A DNA stretch of 26,002 bases, taken from the NCBI GenBank assembly GCA_964352425.1, contig CAYGRZ010000021.1:1-26002 (forward strand). Reading direction: 5' to 3'. Source of the DNA: JAMWCX01 sp964352425 (lineage in GTDB: Bacteria; Omnitrophota; Gorgyraeia; 2-01-FULL-45-10). Numbering within the stretch: the stretch's first letter is position 1; the number at the start of each line of letters is the position of its first letter. This document shows, one piece after another, positions 1-8,470 of the stretch. A program made the position numbers and the translations under genes. The notes under the pieces are model-generated. The model had not been told where the DNA came from, made no database searches, and was given only the letters and a program-made list of their open reading frames with translations.

Positions 1-29
1 CGCAATACGCACGACGCAATACGCACTAC
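1..29. repeat. Degenerate heptamer tandem repeat (CGCAATA type)
   Basis: Four 7-bp units can be read: CGCAATA, CGCACGA, CGCAATA and CGCACTA. The 13-mer GACGCAATACGCA at 13-25 recurs exactly at 24971-24983 in the glyA/deaminase junction. The array is cut by the window edge, so its full length is unknown. It lies just upstream of tRNA-Gly, and no promoter is obvious within it. Confidence 0.7.
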
Positions 30-55
30 AAGATGATAGTTTGGTACGAACTTAT

Positions 56-130
56 GCGGCGGTAATTCAGTGGTAGAATGCGACCTTGCCAAGGTCGATG
101 TCGTGGGTTCGAACCCCATCCGCCGCTCCA
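56..130 (+). tRNA. tRNA-Gly (anticodon GCC)
   Basis: A complete cloverleaf can be drawn. The acceptor stem is GCGGCGG (56-62) paired with CCGCCGC (120-126). The anticodon stem CGACC/GGTCG encloses the loop TTGCCAA with anticodon GCC. The T arm is GTGGG-TTCGAAC-CCCAT. The discriminator is T127 and the CCA end is encoded in the DNA (128-130). It decodes GGC and GGT. It precedes the PTS EIIA gene on the same strand with a hairpin-rich spacer between. Confidence 0.97.
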
Positions 131-140
131 TTCTACTTCG

Positions 141-251
141 CCGGTCTCGGAGAAACACCGGTCCGGCTTCGCAGGAACGCAGTTCTGCGAAGCTCTACCA
201 GAGTAAGCTTTGATAAGAGCGCAGCAGACTGCTTCGCCCATCACGAAGCAG
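141..251. repeat. Three consecutive hairpins downstream of tRNA-Gly
   Basis: Three inverted repeats follow one another: CCGGT/ACCGG (141-145/157-161); a 12-bp stem with one bulged G built from GCTTCGCAG-AAC and GTTCTGCGAAGC (166-193); and CTGCTTCG/CGAAGCAG (229-236/244-251). The second and third share the core GCTTCG. None is followed by a proper T-run, so they may be RNA processing structures or copies of a dispersed palindrome rather than terminators. The stretch 131-290 holds no gene I can support. Confidence 0.55.
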
Positions 252-290
252 GGCCGTTTTGCTTGGCATACCTAAGAAGGGAGTACGTGC

Positions 291-755
291 ATGAAGATCA
301 TGGAATTCCTGAACAAGAAGGCCGTGGCCGCCAGCCTTAAAGCAACCGATAAAGAGGGAGTGATAAGAGAGCTTGTCGATCTTCTGTCAAAAGCGGAAGA
401 TATCAAGAACAAGGAAGAACTTATCAAGGCCCTCCTTACCAGGGAATCGCTGGGTTCGACGGGCATAGGCCAGGGCATAGGTATACCGCACGCGAAGACC
501 CAGAGCGTGACGAGCCTCGTGGCGGCGTTCGGCCTGTCCCAGAAGGGGGTCAACTTCGACTCGCTCGACGGAGAACCCGTTTATATATTCTTCCTTCTGA
601 TAGCGCCGGAAGAATCAGCTGGCCCTCACCTGAAGGCGCTCGCCAGGATCTCCAGGATGCTCAAAGACAAGTATTTCAGAGAGCTCCTGAAGAAGTCCAA
701 GGACGAGAAAGAAATACTGCGCATAATCCAGGAAGAAGACTCTAAGAAGTATTAA
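291..755 (+). CDS. PTS EIIA domain protein, fructose/nitrogen (PtsN-like) type
   Basis: This is a single-domain phosphotransferase EIIA of 154 residues, the usual length for PtsN-like or fructose-type EIIA proteins (PF00359). The phosphorylatable histidine sits in the motif GIGIPHAKT (His67), preceded by TRESLGSTGIGQG, both typical of the family. It accepts phosphate from HPr in the cytoplasm. ATG 291 follows AAGGGAG at a normal distance; ATG 300 is a less likely alternative. No EIIB or EIIC gene lies nearby, and HPr and enzyme I follow after yvcK. I infer a regulatory role rather than sugar uptake. The exact target cannot be read from the sequence. Confidence 0.9.
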   Translation: MKIMEFLNKKAVAASLKATDKEGVIRELVDLLSKAEDIKNKEELIKALLTRESLGSTGIGQGIGIPHAKTQSVTSLVAAFGLSQKGVNFDSLDGEPVYIFFLLIAPEESAGPHLKALARISRMLKDKYFRELLKKSKDEKEILRIIQEEDSKKY

Positions 756-774
756 CATAACACCTGCAGCCTCG

Positions 775-820
775 GGGCCCCGGCGAAATCCGCCTGGCCC
801 GGCGACTGCTTCCTTTTTAT
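775..820 (+). terminator. Possible terminator after the EIIA gene
   Basis: A GC-rich two-part stem, GGGCC plus GGCG (775-785) with CGCC plus GGCCC (791-800), has the loop AAATC and a small internal loop. A T-rich tract follows only at 813-820, about 12 nt downstream. That gap is longer than in a standard intrinsic terminator, so it may be weak or partial. Confidence 0.4.
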
Positions 821-883
821 TTAAAGCGAGGATGGATCGGCCATGAATATGATAAGAACCCCGGAAAAAGAAGAAGGTGCGGG

Positions 884-2125
884 GTGAAGATGCTGAAGGC
901 CTTCAAGTGGCTCTACCCCGGCATGTGGGTGAAGCGGTGGATAACGCTGTCCGTGTTCGGGATCATCATGATATCGATGGGATTCGTGATGGTCATCCTG
1001 GAGCAGACCTCGAAGAGCAGGCTCTTTGCCAGCATGATAATATTTGCAGGCATCGTGAGCGTGATAGCCGGTATAAAAAGGATAATACGGTCGTTCGTCA
1101 CGGTATTCCCGCAGGGCCATGATCAGCTCGTCGACAGGCTTTACCAGAAGAGGGTGCTGGAGCGGGGGCCCAAGATAGTGGTGATCGGCGGCGGCACGGG
1201 GCTCTCCACGATGCTGCACGGGCTCAAAGAGTATACGTCGAACATCACCGCGATCGTTACGGTGGCGGATGACGGCGGCTCATCCGGGAGGCTCAGGAAA
1301 GACTTCGATATGCCGCCGCCGGGCGACATACGCAACTGCCTCGTCGCGCTCGCCGACGCCGAGCCATTGATGGGAAAGCTCTTTCAGTTCAGGTTTGGCG
1401 GAGACGGCGAGCTGGGCGGGCACAGTTTCGGGAACCTTTTTATCGCGGCGATGACGAAGGTCGCCGGCGACTTCGATACCGCGATCAAGGAGTCGAGTAA
1501 GGTCCTCGCGATCCGCGGCAGCGTCGTGCCGTCGACGCTGTCGAAGGCGGTACTGATAGCGCGGCACGCGGACGGTTCGGAGACGGTCGGCGAGAGCAAC
1601 ATACCGAAGTCGGCCAGCCCGATCGGGAAAGTGTACTTAAGGCCGAGCGACTGCAAGCCGACCGAAGAAGCGATCGAGGCGGTCAGGAAGGCCGATGCGA
1701 TCGTGCTCGGTCCGGGCAGCCTGTACACGAGCATAATGCCGAACCTGCTGGTCGGCACTATCCATAAGGAGATCGTCGCTTCGAAGGCCATAAAGGTATA
1801 CGTCTGCAACGTGATGACCCAGAAGGGCGAGACGGACGGTTACAAGGCGAGCGACCACCTGAGAGCGATCATCGATCACACGGCACCGGGGATCGTCAAC
1901 TATTGCATCGTCAATACCGCGAAGATCCCGACAGAGATGCTCAAGAGATACAGGTCAGAAGGTTCGTATCCGGTCATCGCCGATTCGGAGAACCTGAGGA
2001 AGCTGAAGACGAAACCGGTCGAGGCCCATATAATCGGCACGAAGGATTATGTACGGCATGACGCGGTGCGGCTGTCGAAGATCGTCGTCGACCTCGTCGC
2101 GAGCCTTAGAAAAGCGAAAAATTGA
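884..2125 (+). CDS. yvcK: YvcK/CofD-family gluconeogenesis factor with N-terminal membrane anchor
   Basis: A 413-residue protein. Residues about 20-40 and 46-66 are two hydrophobic helices, so the protein is probably anchored in the inner membrane. The YvcK/CofD domain begins near residue 97 with VVIGGGTGLS (residues 99-108) and has the hallmark DDGGSSGRL (129-137). The family controls central carbon flux and cell-wall precursor supply; B. subtilis YvcK (GlmR) binds UDP-GlcNAc, but the ligand here is not known. GTG 884 and ATG 890 are both possible starts. ptsH starts 1 nt after its stop. The pairing with an HPr-family gene recalls B. subtilis yvcK and crh. Confidence 0.9.
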   Translation: MKMLKAFKWLYPGMWVKRWITLSVFGIIMISMGFVMVILEQTSKSRLFASMIIFAGIVSVIAGIKRIIRSFVTVFPQGHDQLVDRLYQKRVLERGPKIVVIGGGTGLSTMLHGLKEYTSNITAIVTVADDGGSSGRLRKDFDMPPPGDIRNCLVALADAEPLMGKLFQFRFGGDGELGGHSFGNLFIAAMTKVAGDFDTAIKESSKVLAIRGSVVPSTLSKAVLIARHADGSETVGESNIPKSASPIGKVYLRPSDCKPTEEAIEAVRKADAIVLGPGSLYTSIMPNLLVGTIHKEIVASKAIKVYVCNVMTQKGETDGYKASDHLRAIIDHTAPGIVNYCIVNTAKIPTEMLKRYRSEGSYPVIADSENLRKLKTKPVEAHIIGTKDYVRHDAVRLSKIVVDLVASLRKAKN

Positions 2126-2126
2126 C

Positions 2127-2405
2127 ATGACGATCGAAAAGACCATAACGATCAAGAACAAGCAGGGGCTTCACGCGAGGCCCGCGGCGCTCTTTGTCCA
2201 GATAGCGAACAAATTCAACAGCGATATCACGATCACGAAAGGCAAAACCAAGGTGAACGGCAAGTCGATCATGGGCATCATGATGCTCGAGGCGGGAATA
2301 GGCTCCAAGATCACGATCGCCGCTCACGGCGACGACGCGCAGCAGGCGGCACATGAGCTGGAAACGCTCCTCCTGAGCGATAATATAGACGACCTGGTAT
2401 TGTAA
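2127..2405 (+). CDS. ptsH: Phosphocarrier protein HPr
   Basis: A 92-residue HPr. The active-site histidine is His16 in GLHARPAA, and the regulatory serine is Ser47 in the motif KSIMGIMML, the site used by HPr kinase/phosphorylase in other bacteria. His16 excludes a Crh-type protein, which lacks this histidine. It relays phosphate from enzyme I to EIIA proteins. ATG 2127 comes 1 nt after the yvcK stop and has no good Shine-Dalgarno sequence, so translation is probably coupled to yvcK. ptsI starts 9 nt downstream. Confidence 0.97.
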   Translation: MTIEKTITIKNKQGLHARPAALFVQIANKFNSDITITKGKTKVNGKSIMGIMMLEAGIGSKITIAAHGDDAQQAAHELETLLLSDNIDDLVL

Positions 2406-2414
2406 GAGGACACG

Positions 2415-4184
2415 ATGATAGTAAAAAAGAAAGAAACGGTACTGAAGGGCATCCCGGCGGCGCCCGGCGTAGTGAGCGGCAAGGCGTTCCTCTACGGCAG
2501 GGAGCAGTATACCATCTCACGGCGCAACATCAGAGAGGACCAGATACAGAACGAGATCAAGCGTTTCAAGGAGGCGCTGCTCCAGACCAAGAACGAGATA
2601 GTCGAGATAAAAAAGCGTATCTCCGAAGAGCTGGGGGTCGAACACGGCCAGATATTCAGCGCCCACCTCCTGGTTATCGATGACACGATGCTGATAGAGG
2701 AGGTCGTGGCGAAGCTAAAGAAGGAGAAGCTCGCGATAGAGTATGTATTCCAGGACGTCCTGCGCCGCTATATCAAGGTCTTCTCCGAGATGGATGACGA
2801 ATACCTGAAGGAGCGCATCAGCGATATCAACGATGTCGGCAGGAGGATCCTGAAGAACCTGATCGGCGCGAAGGAAGACATCCTGTCGAACCTCAAGGAG
2901 AAGGTCATCGTCATCGCGTATGACCTTTCGCCGTCAGACACCGCAACGATGCACAAGAAGAACGTGAAGGGTTTTGCCACCGACATAGGCGGCAGGACCT
3001 CCCATACCGCGATCATGGCGAAGTCGCTCGAGATACCCGCAGTCGTCGGGCTCGAGGTGCTGACGAAGAAGATCGAGACCGGCGACATGGTCATCATAGA
3101 CGGTACCCACGGCATCGTCATCATCAACCCCTCCCCGCGCACGCTGAAGAGGTACGAAGAGGAGCGGGAGAAGTTCATAGCTTTTGAGAAGCACCTGCTG
3201 GAGCAGAAGAACCTGCCCTGTGTGACGCTGGACGGCAGAAAAATCGAGCTCGCGTCGAATATCGAGGTGCCGGAGGACGTACCCTCGGTGCTCGCGCACG
3301 GCGCGGAAGGCATCGGGCTGTACCGCACCGAATACTTTTTCATGAACCGGAAAGACCTGCCGACCGAGGAAGAGCAGTTCAAGGCGTACTCGTCAGTCGC
3401 GAAGAAGATCAAGCCCCATGCCGTGATCGTACGGACGCTCGACATCGGCGGCGATAAGTTCCTGTCCCAACTCGACGTTCCGCAGCAGATGAACCCGTTC
3501 CTCGGCTGGCGCGCGATACGGTTCTGTCTGGCGCGGCCCGATATTTTCAAAGCGCAGATGAGGGCGATCCTCAGGGCGTCCACCCATGGCAAGATAAGGA
3601 TGATGTATCCGATGATATCGGGGCTGGGCGAACTGCAGCAGGCGAACGCCCTTCTGGAGGACGCGAAGAAGGAGCTGAAGAAGGAAGGCCTGCCCTTTGA
3701 CGAGAACATGGAGGTGGGGGCGATGATAGAAGTGCCCTCGGCGGCCCTGACCAGCGACATACTTGCCAGGGAAGCCGACTTCTTCTCTATAGGGACGAAT
3801 GACCTCATACAGTATTCGCTTGCCGTCGACAGGGTCAACGAGAAGATTGCTTACCTGTACGAGCCGGCCCATCCGGCGGTGCTGCGCCTGATCAAGGCCG
3901 TCATAGAGAACGGCCACAAGGCCGGCATCTGGGTCGGGATGTGCGGCGAGATGGCGGGCGATATATCCATGACGGCGATCCTGCTCGGGCTCGGCCTGGA
4001 CGAGTTCAGCACCTCGCCGATAGCGGCGCCGGAGGTAAAGCGCATCATACGGGCATTGACGATGACACAGGCCAGGGCGATAGCCGCAGAGGCCATGACA
4101 CTGTTGACCGGTAAAGAGGTCGAGACCTTTGCCAGGCGAAAGCTGAAAGAGATAGTGCCGGATATGGCGGACGAAATAGAATGA
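2415..4184 (+). CDS. ptsI: Phosphoenolpyruvate-protein phosphotransferase (enzyme I)
   Basis: A full-length enzyme I of 589 residues that transfers phosphate from PEP to HPr. The N-terminal HPr-binding domain (about 1-130) is followed by the phosphohistidine domain with His197 in GGRTSHTAIMA. The C-terminal TIM barrel has GLYRTEYFFMNR, MIEVPSA, FSIGTNDLIQYSLAVDR and the catalytic Cys510 in GMCGEMAGD. ATG 2415 has AAGAGGA upstream. Its TGA overlaps the next start (ATGA at 4181-4184). Together with the upstream HPr and EIIA it makes a complete phosphorelay without a transporter in the window. Confidence 0.98.
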   Translation: MIVKKKETVLKGIPAAPGVVSGKAFLYGREQYTISRRNIREDQIQNEIKRFKEALLQTKNEIVEIKKRISEELGVEHGQIFSAHLLVIDDTMLIEEVVAKLKKEKLAIEYVFQDVLRRYIKVFSEMDDEYLKERISDINDVGRRILKNLIGAKEDILSNLKEKVIVIAYDLSPSDTATMHKKNVKGFATDIGGRTSHTAIMAKSLEIPAVVGLEVLTKKIETGDMVIIDGTHGIVIINPSPRTLKRYEEEREKFIAFEKHLLEQKNLPCVTLDGRKIELASNIEVPEDVPSVLAHGAEGIGLYRTEYFFMNRKDLPTEEEQFKAYSSVAKKIKPHAVIVRTLDIGGDKFLSQLDVPQQMNPFLGWRAIRFCLARPDIFKAQMRAILRASTHGKIRMMYPMISGLGELQQANALLEDAKKELKKEGLPFDENMEVGAMIEVPSAALTSDILAREADFFSIGTNDLIQYSLAVDRVNEKIAYLYEPAHPAVLRLIKAVIENGHKAGIWVGMCGEMAGDISMTAILLGLGLDEFSTSPIAAPEVKRIIRALTMTQARAIAAEAMTLLTGKEVETFARRKLKEIVPDMADEIE

Positions 4185-5248
4185 GCCTGGATGATCCTGG
4201 GGCAATAAATAAATACGACCGTTCCGGCATGCTGGCGCTGATCGGCTCTTTCCCGCAGCAGTGCCGTGAAGCCCGCGAGATCGGGCGCCTGGCCGGCCTC
4301 CCGCGTTCTTTCAAACGCCGTTACCAGAATATCGTATGTACGGGGCTCGGCGGGTCCGCGATAGGTGCCGATATAGCCCGGTCATACATAGCCGACGACG
4401 CCGCGACACCGCTTTTCGTTAATAGGAATTATATATTGCCCCGCTTCGTGGGCCCGAACACACTCGTGATAACCTCCAGCTATTCCGGCAATACCGAAGA
4501 GACCTTAAGCGCCTATGGTGATGCCAGGGCAAAACGCGCCAGGATCGTGGCGATCACGTCGGGCGGTAAGCTGAAGAAGCGCGCCGACGCAGATGGTTTT
4601 CCGGTGGTCGTGATCCCCGGCGGCCTTCCGCCGCGATGCGCGCTCGGCTATTCGTTTTTTCCGCTCCTGGCAATCCTCGCGAAGACAGGTGTCATACAAG
4701 ACCGGACGGCGGACATCGACGAGGCAATAAAGGTCATGGGGCGTCTCAGGGACGGTACGATAGGCCCGGCCGTTACCGGTAAGAGGAATGTCGCCAAGGC
4801 CGTCGCCCGGCAGCTCTGCGGAAAGTTTCCGGTCATCTACGGCGGCCAGGACCACATCGACGCGGTCGTGACCAGGTGGCGGGGGCAGATCGCGGAGAAC
4901 GCCAAGACGCTCGGATCGAGCCACGTTTTTCCCGAGATGAACCACAACGAGATCGTCGGCTGGGATAACCCGAAAGCATTGTTGAAGGATTTCGTGGCCG
5001 TCATTCTGAGGGATGCGGGCGACCACCCGCGGATCGCGCGGCGGATAGATGTTACGGAGACGATCCTGAAGAAGAGCGGCGCGGCCGTCATCGAGGTGCA
5101 TTCGTCAGGGGCGAGCCTCCTCGCGAGGATCTTCTCCCTTGTGTATACGGGAGATTTTGTGAGTTACTATCTTGCGATATTGAACGGGCGCGATCCTACT
5201 CCCGTCGAGAGGATCGCGTATTTAAAACGGGAGCTTGGCAAAAGGTGA
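4181..5248 (+). CDS. Bifunctional phosphoglucose/phosphomannose isomerase
   Basis: A 355-residue SIS-fold isomerase of the archaeal/bacterial bifunctional PGI/PMI family, which interconverts glucose-6-P, fructose-6-P and mannose-6-P. The first SIS domain carries GLGGSAIG (residues 55-62) and the sugar-phosphate loop SSYSGNTEET. The family-specific C-terminal part has EMNHNEIVGW (from Glu252), which supplies catalytic Glu and His residues in relatives. It overlaps ptsI by four bases and the nucleotidyltransferase by four bases (GTGA), so it belongs to a translationally coupled operon. It could supply hexose phosphates for the nucleotidyltransferase. Confidence 0.88.
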   Translation: MSLDDPGAINKYDRSGMLALIGSFPQQCREAREIGRLAGLPRSFKRRYQNIVCTGLGGSAIGADIARSYIADDAATPLFVNRNYILPRFVGPNTLVITSSYSGNTEETLSAYGDARAKRARIVAITSGGKLKKRADADGFPVVVIPGGLPPRCALGYSFFPLLAILAKTGVIQDRTADIDEAIKVMGRLRDGTIGPAVTGKRNVAKAVARQLCGKFPVIYGGQDHIDAVVTRWRGQIAENAKTLGSSHVFPEMNHNEIVGWDNPKALLKDFVAVILRDAGDHPRIARRIDVTETILKKSGAAVIEVHSSGASLLARIFSLVYTGDFVSYYLAILNGRDPTPVERIAYLKRELGKR

Positions 5249-6009
5249 AGATCATAGTGTTGGCGGCCGGATACGCCGTCAGGCTGCAGCCCCTTACGTT
5301 ACACACACCGAAATCCCTTCTCACCGTAGGCGGCAGGACGATCATGGACAGGATCATGGAAAGAATAGCCGGCCTCGGCGGCAGCGACCGGATCTATATT
5401 GTAACGAACGCGAGATTTGCCGGAAAATTCAGCGACTGGGTCGGGCAATCGGCCGAGAAGAGCAGGATAAGCGTGATCAACGACGGCTCGACAACGAACG
5501 AGAACAGGCTCGGCGCTATCGGGGACCTCGACCTCGTTATCGAGGGGAATTCAATAGATGATGACGTGCTGGTCGTGGCCGGCGACAACCTGTTTGACCT
5601 CGACCTCAAAAAATTTCTGGAATTCGCCCGGGCCAGGACAGACGGCGTATCGATCGCGGCGTACGATGTCGGCGACGTGGCCCTTGCGAAGAATTACGGC
5701 GTGGTGAAGCTTGATGCGGGCGGCAGGGTCATCGATTTCGAAGAGAAGCCGCCCCAGCCGAAATCCACGCTCACCTCCACCGGCATCTACTATTTTCCGA
5801 AAAATAAGATTTCATTTATAAAAGAATATGTTAAAATGCAGGATAAATTGGACGCCCCCGGCTATTATATAGGATGGCTGGCGAAGAATGACAGGGTGTA
5901 CGGGTTCAGTTTTCTTGAGGACTGGTACGATATAGGGAATATCGAATCTTACAGGAAGGCAGACATGAAATATACGAAAAAAGGAGAGAGGGGACATGGC
6001 AAAGCATAA
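5245..6009 (+). CDS. Sugar-phosphate nucleotidyltransferase
   Basis: A 254-residue NTP-transferase (PF00483 type) with a Rossmann-like fold. The N-terminal nucleotide loop reads LAAGYAVRLQPLT, followed by TPKSLLTVGG. The usual GTR or ATR of the G-x-R loop is AVR here. VAGDNLFD contains the metal-binding Asp, and the C-terminus has the EDWYDIGNIESY motif. It has no left-handed beta-helix acyltransferase extension, so it is a short single-domain enzyme. The substrate (glucose-1-P, mannose-1-P or other) cannot be decided from sequence. It starts at GTG 5245 inside the previous stop (GTGA) and overlaps metK by 14 nt. Confidence 0.85.
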   Translation: MKIIVLAAGYAVRLQPLTLHTPKSLLTVGGRTIMDRIMERIAGLGGSDRIYIVTNARFAGKFSDWVGQSAEKSRISVINDGSTTNENRLGAIGDLDLVIEGNSIDDDVLVVAGDNLFDLDLKKFLEFARARTDGVSIAAYDVGDVALAKNYGVVKLDAGGRVIDFEEKPPQPKSTLTSTGIYYFPKNKISFIKEYVKMQDKLDAPGYYIGWLAKNDRVYGFSFLEDWYDIGNIESYRKADMKYTKKGERGHGKA

Positions 6010-7168
6010 GCATCTGTTCACATCAGAAAGCGTGACCGAGGGGCACCCCGATAAGGTCTGCGACCAGGTCTCTGACGCGGTGCTCGACAGCGTCCTCAGC
6101 CAGGACGAGCGGGGACGCGTGGCGTGCGAGACGTACGTAACGATGGGCCTCCTTATAATAGGGGGCGAGATCACGACGACGGCGTTCGTCGATATCCACA
6201 AGATGTGCCGCGACCTTTTGAAAGACATAGGATACAGCCATCCGAAGTACGGCTTCGACTACCACACCTGCGCCGTGCTGAACGCCATCCACACGCAGTC
6301 GCCCGATATAGCGATGGGCGTCGACAGGGGCGGCGCCGGCGACCAGGGCATGATGATGGGGTATGCATGCAGGGAGACGCCGGAGCTGATGCCGCTGCCG
6401 ATCATGCTTTCCCACAAACTCGCCCGCAAGCTCGCGGAAGTCAGGAAGAAGAACATATTGAAGTATCTCGGGCCCGATGGCAAGTCGCAGGTCACGGTCG
6501 AGTACCATGACGGCAAGCCTGCCCGCGTGACATCGGTCGTGCTCGCTTCCCAGCACACGGAAGACGTCGTCGATAAGAAGACCGACCTCCTCTCCGATGA
6601 CGCCCGTAAGGAGATCATCGAGAAGGTCGCCAAGCCGGTCCTGAAAGGGTGGCTGGACAAGGATACGAAATTCTACATCAACCAGACCGGCAAGTTCGTC
6701 GTGGGCGGGCCGCAGTCCGACACGGGTATGACCGGCCGCAAGATCATCGTCGACACGTACGGCGGCGCGGTCCCGCACGGCGGGGGTGCCTTCTCCGGCA
6801 AGGATCCCACAAAAGTCGACCGCTCGGCGGCATACATGGGCAGGTACATCGCGAAGAACCTGGTCGCCTCCGGCATCGCCGACAGGCTCATGATCCAGGT
6901 CGCGTACGTCATCGGCAAGGCGGAGCCGCTCTCGGTCATGGTCGATACCTACGGCACCGGAAGGGTAAGCGACGAGAAGATCGTCCAGATCATCACCGAC
7001 CATTTCGAGCTCACCCCCCACGGCATCATCGCCGAGCTCGACCTGCGCAATTCCGACGGCAAACGCTACACGAGGACGGCGGCCTACGGCCATTTCGGAA
7101 GGGAAGAGGCGGGGTTCACCTGGGAGAAGACCGACAGGGCGAAGGATCTCAAGAAGTACGTAAAATAG
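5996..7168 (+). CDS. metK: S-adenosylmethionine synthase
   Basis: A full-length (390 aa) methionine adenosyltransferase that makes SAM from methionine and ATP. Family motifs are SESVTEGHPDKVCDQVSDAV at the N-terminus, GAGDQGMMMGYA in the middle, and GGAVPHGGGAFSGKDPTKVD for phosphate and metal binding. ATG 5996 is preceded by GAGAGGGG and lies within the end of the nucleotidyltransferase gene. With no intergenic leader there is no room for a SAM riboswitch directly upstream. The stop codon is the first part of a heptamer repeat array. ahcY follows after 43 nt, completing part of the methyl cycle. Confidence 0.98.
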   Translation: MAKHKHLFTSESVTEGHPDKVCDQVSDAVLDSVLSQDERGRVACETYVTMGLLIIGGEITTTAFVDIHKMCRDLLKDIGYSHPKYGFDYHTCAVLNAIHTQSPDIAMGVDRGGAGDQGMMMGYACRETPELMPLPIMLSHKLARKLAEVRKKNILKYLGPDGKSQVTVEYHDGKPARVTSVVLASQHTEDVVDKKTDLLSDDARKEIIEKVAKPVLKGWLDKDTKFYINQTGKFVVGGPQSDTGMTGRKIIVDTYGGAVPHGGGAFSGKDPTKVDRSAAYMGRYIAKNLVASGIADRLMIQVAYVIGKAEPLSVMVDTYGTGRVSDEKIVQIITDHFELTPHGIIAELDLRNSDGKRYTRTAAYGHFGREEAGFTWEKTDRAKDLKKYVK

Positions 7169-7194
7169 TCAACAGTCGACAGTCCGTAGTCCAC
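7167..7194. repeat. Heptamer tandem repeat (AGTCNAC type) after metK
   Basis: Four 7-bp units follow in register: AGTCAAC, AGTCGAC, AGTCCGT and AGTCCAC. The array begins on the metK stop codon. The 15-mer TAGTCAACAGTCGAC (7166-7180) is repeated exactly at the purD stop codon (21549-21563). Confidence 0.8.
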
Positions 7195-7211
7195 AGAAAA
7201 AGGAAAATGAG

Positions 7212-8468
7212 ATGAAGTATGACGTTAAGAACCTGAAGCTTGCCGATAAGGGCAGGCTCCGCATCGAGTGGGCCAACGAGTACATGAATGTGCTCACCCT
7301 TGTGAGGAAGCGATTTTCCAAAGAGAGGCCGCTGAAGGGCCTGAAGGTGGCATGTTGCCTGCACGTCACCACGGAGACGGCGAATCTCGCCGCAACGCTG
7401 AAGGCAGGCGGCGCCCAGGTCTCGATCTGCGCGTCGAATCCATTGAGCACGCAGGATGACGTTGCCGCGGCTCTGGTCAAGGACCACGGCATCCCCACTT
7501 TCGCGATCAAGGGAGAGGATAACAAGACGTATTACCGGCATATCGTGGACGCGATCGCCTGCGGCCCGAACGTCACGATGGACGACGGCGCCGACGTCGT
7601 GTCGATGATCCATAAGGAAAGGCGCGACCTGGTCAGGGGTATCCTCGGCGGCACGGAAGAGACGACGACGGGAGTTATCCGGCTGCGCAGCCTCGAGAGG
7701 CAGGGGCTCCTCCTCTATCCGATCATAGCGGTCAACGACGCCGATACGAAGCACCTCTTCGATAACCGCTACGGGACGGGGCAGTCAACGATCGACGGCA
7801 TCGTCCGGGCGACGAACGTGCTCCTTGCGGGTTCGCATTTCGTGGTCTGCGGGTACGGCTGGTGCGGCAGGGGCGTGGCGATGCGGGCGAAGGGGCTGGG
7901 CGCGAACGTCATCATCGTCGAGGTTGATCCTACAAAAGCGCTCGAGGCGGTGATGGACGGCTTTAATGTGATGCCGCTCAAGGACGCCTGCAGGAAGGCT
8001 GATGTCTTCGTGACGGTGACGGGTGATATCAATGTCATACGCAAAGAGCACTTCGAGGCGATGAAGGACGGCGCGATCGTCTGCAACTCCGGCCATTTCA
8101 ACGTCGAGATCGACATACCGTCGCTGGCGAAGATGGCGAAGGCCAAACGCCGGATCAGGGAGTATGTCGACGAGTATACGCTCGGCGACGGCCGGCGCAT
8201 AAATCTTCTCGGTGAGGGCAGGCTCATAAACCTTGCGGCCGCGGAGGGCCACCCGGCCAGCGTCATGGATATGAGCTTCGCCAACCAGGCGCTGTGCTGC
8301 GAATACATCGCGAAGAACCACAAAAAGCTGGCGAAGAAAGTCTATAAGGTGCCGGAGTCTATAGACAAGAACATTGCGAAACTGAAACTTGAATCTCTCG
8401 GCGTCAGGATAAATACGCTGACCGAAGAGCAGAAGAAATATCTCGAGAGCTGGGAAGCGGGGACGTAA
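7212..8468 (+). CDS. ahcY: Adenosylhomocysteinase
   Basis: A 418-residue S-adenosylhomocysteine hydrolase that splits SAH into adenosine and homocysteine. LHVTTETANLAATLKAGGA lies in the substrate domain, and the NAD site is VCGYGWCGRGVA (Gly214, Gly216, Gly219). HPASVMDMSFANQAL near the C-terminus is the conserved hinge and histidine region. It is the shorter form without the roughly 40-residue insertion of many proteobacterial enzymes. The C-terminus ends in ESWEAGT rather than the usual KYRY-type tail, as in Thermotoga and archaeal enzymes. SD-like AGGAAAATGAG precedes ATG 7212. It pairs with metK. Confidence 0.97.
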   Translation: MKYDVKNLKLADKGRLRIEWANEYMNVLTLVRKRFSKERPLKGLKVACCLHVTTETANLAATLKAGGAQVSICASNPLSTQDDVAAALVKDHGIPTFAIKGEDNKTYYRHIVDAIACGPNVTMDDGADVVSMIHKERRDLVRGILGGTEETTTGVIRLRSLERQGLLLYPIIAVNDADTKHLFDNRYGTGQSTIDGIVRATNVLLAGSHFVVCGYGWCGRGVAMRAKGLGANVIIVEVDPTKALEAVMDGFNVMPLKDACRKADVFVTVTGDINVIRKEHFEAMKDGAIVCNSGHFNVEIDIPSLAKMAKAKRRIREYVDEYTLGDGRRINLLGEGRLINLAAAEGHPASVMDMSFANQALCCEYIAKNHKKLAKKVYKVPESIDKNIAKLKLESLGVRINTLTEEQKKYLESWEAGT

Positions 8469-8470
8469 GG

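Noticed and set aside
86..340. Plus-strand frame covering tRNA-Gly and the EIIA start
   Set aside because: It overlaps a certain tRNA and the EIIA gene in another frame.
5940..5995. SAM riboswitch ahead of metK
   Set aside because: The region is coding sequence of the nucleotidyltransferase, and no SAM riboswitch pattern is visible.
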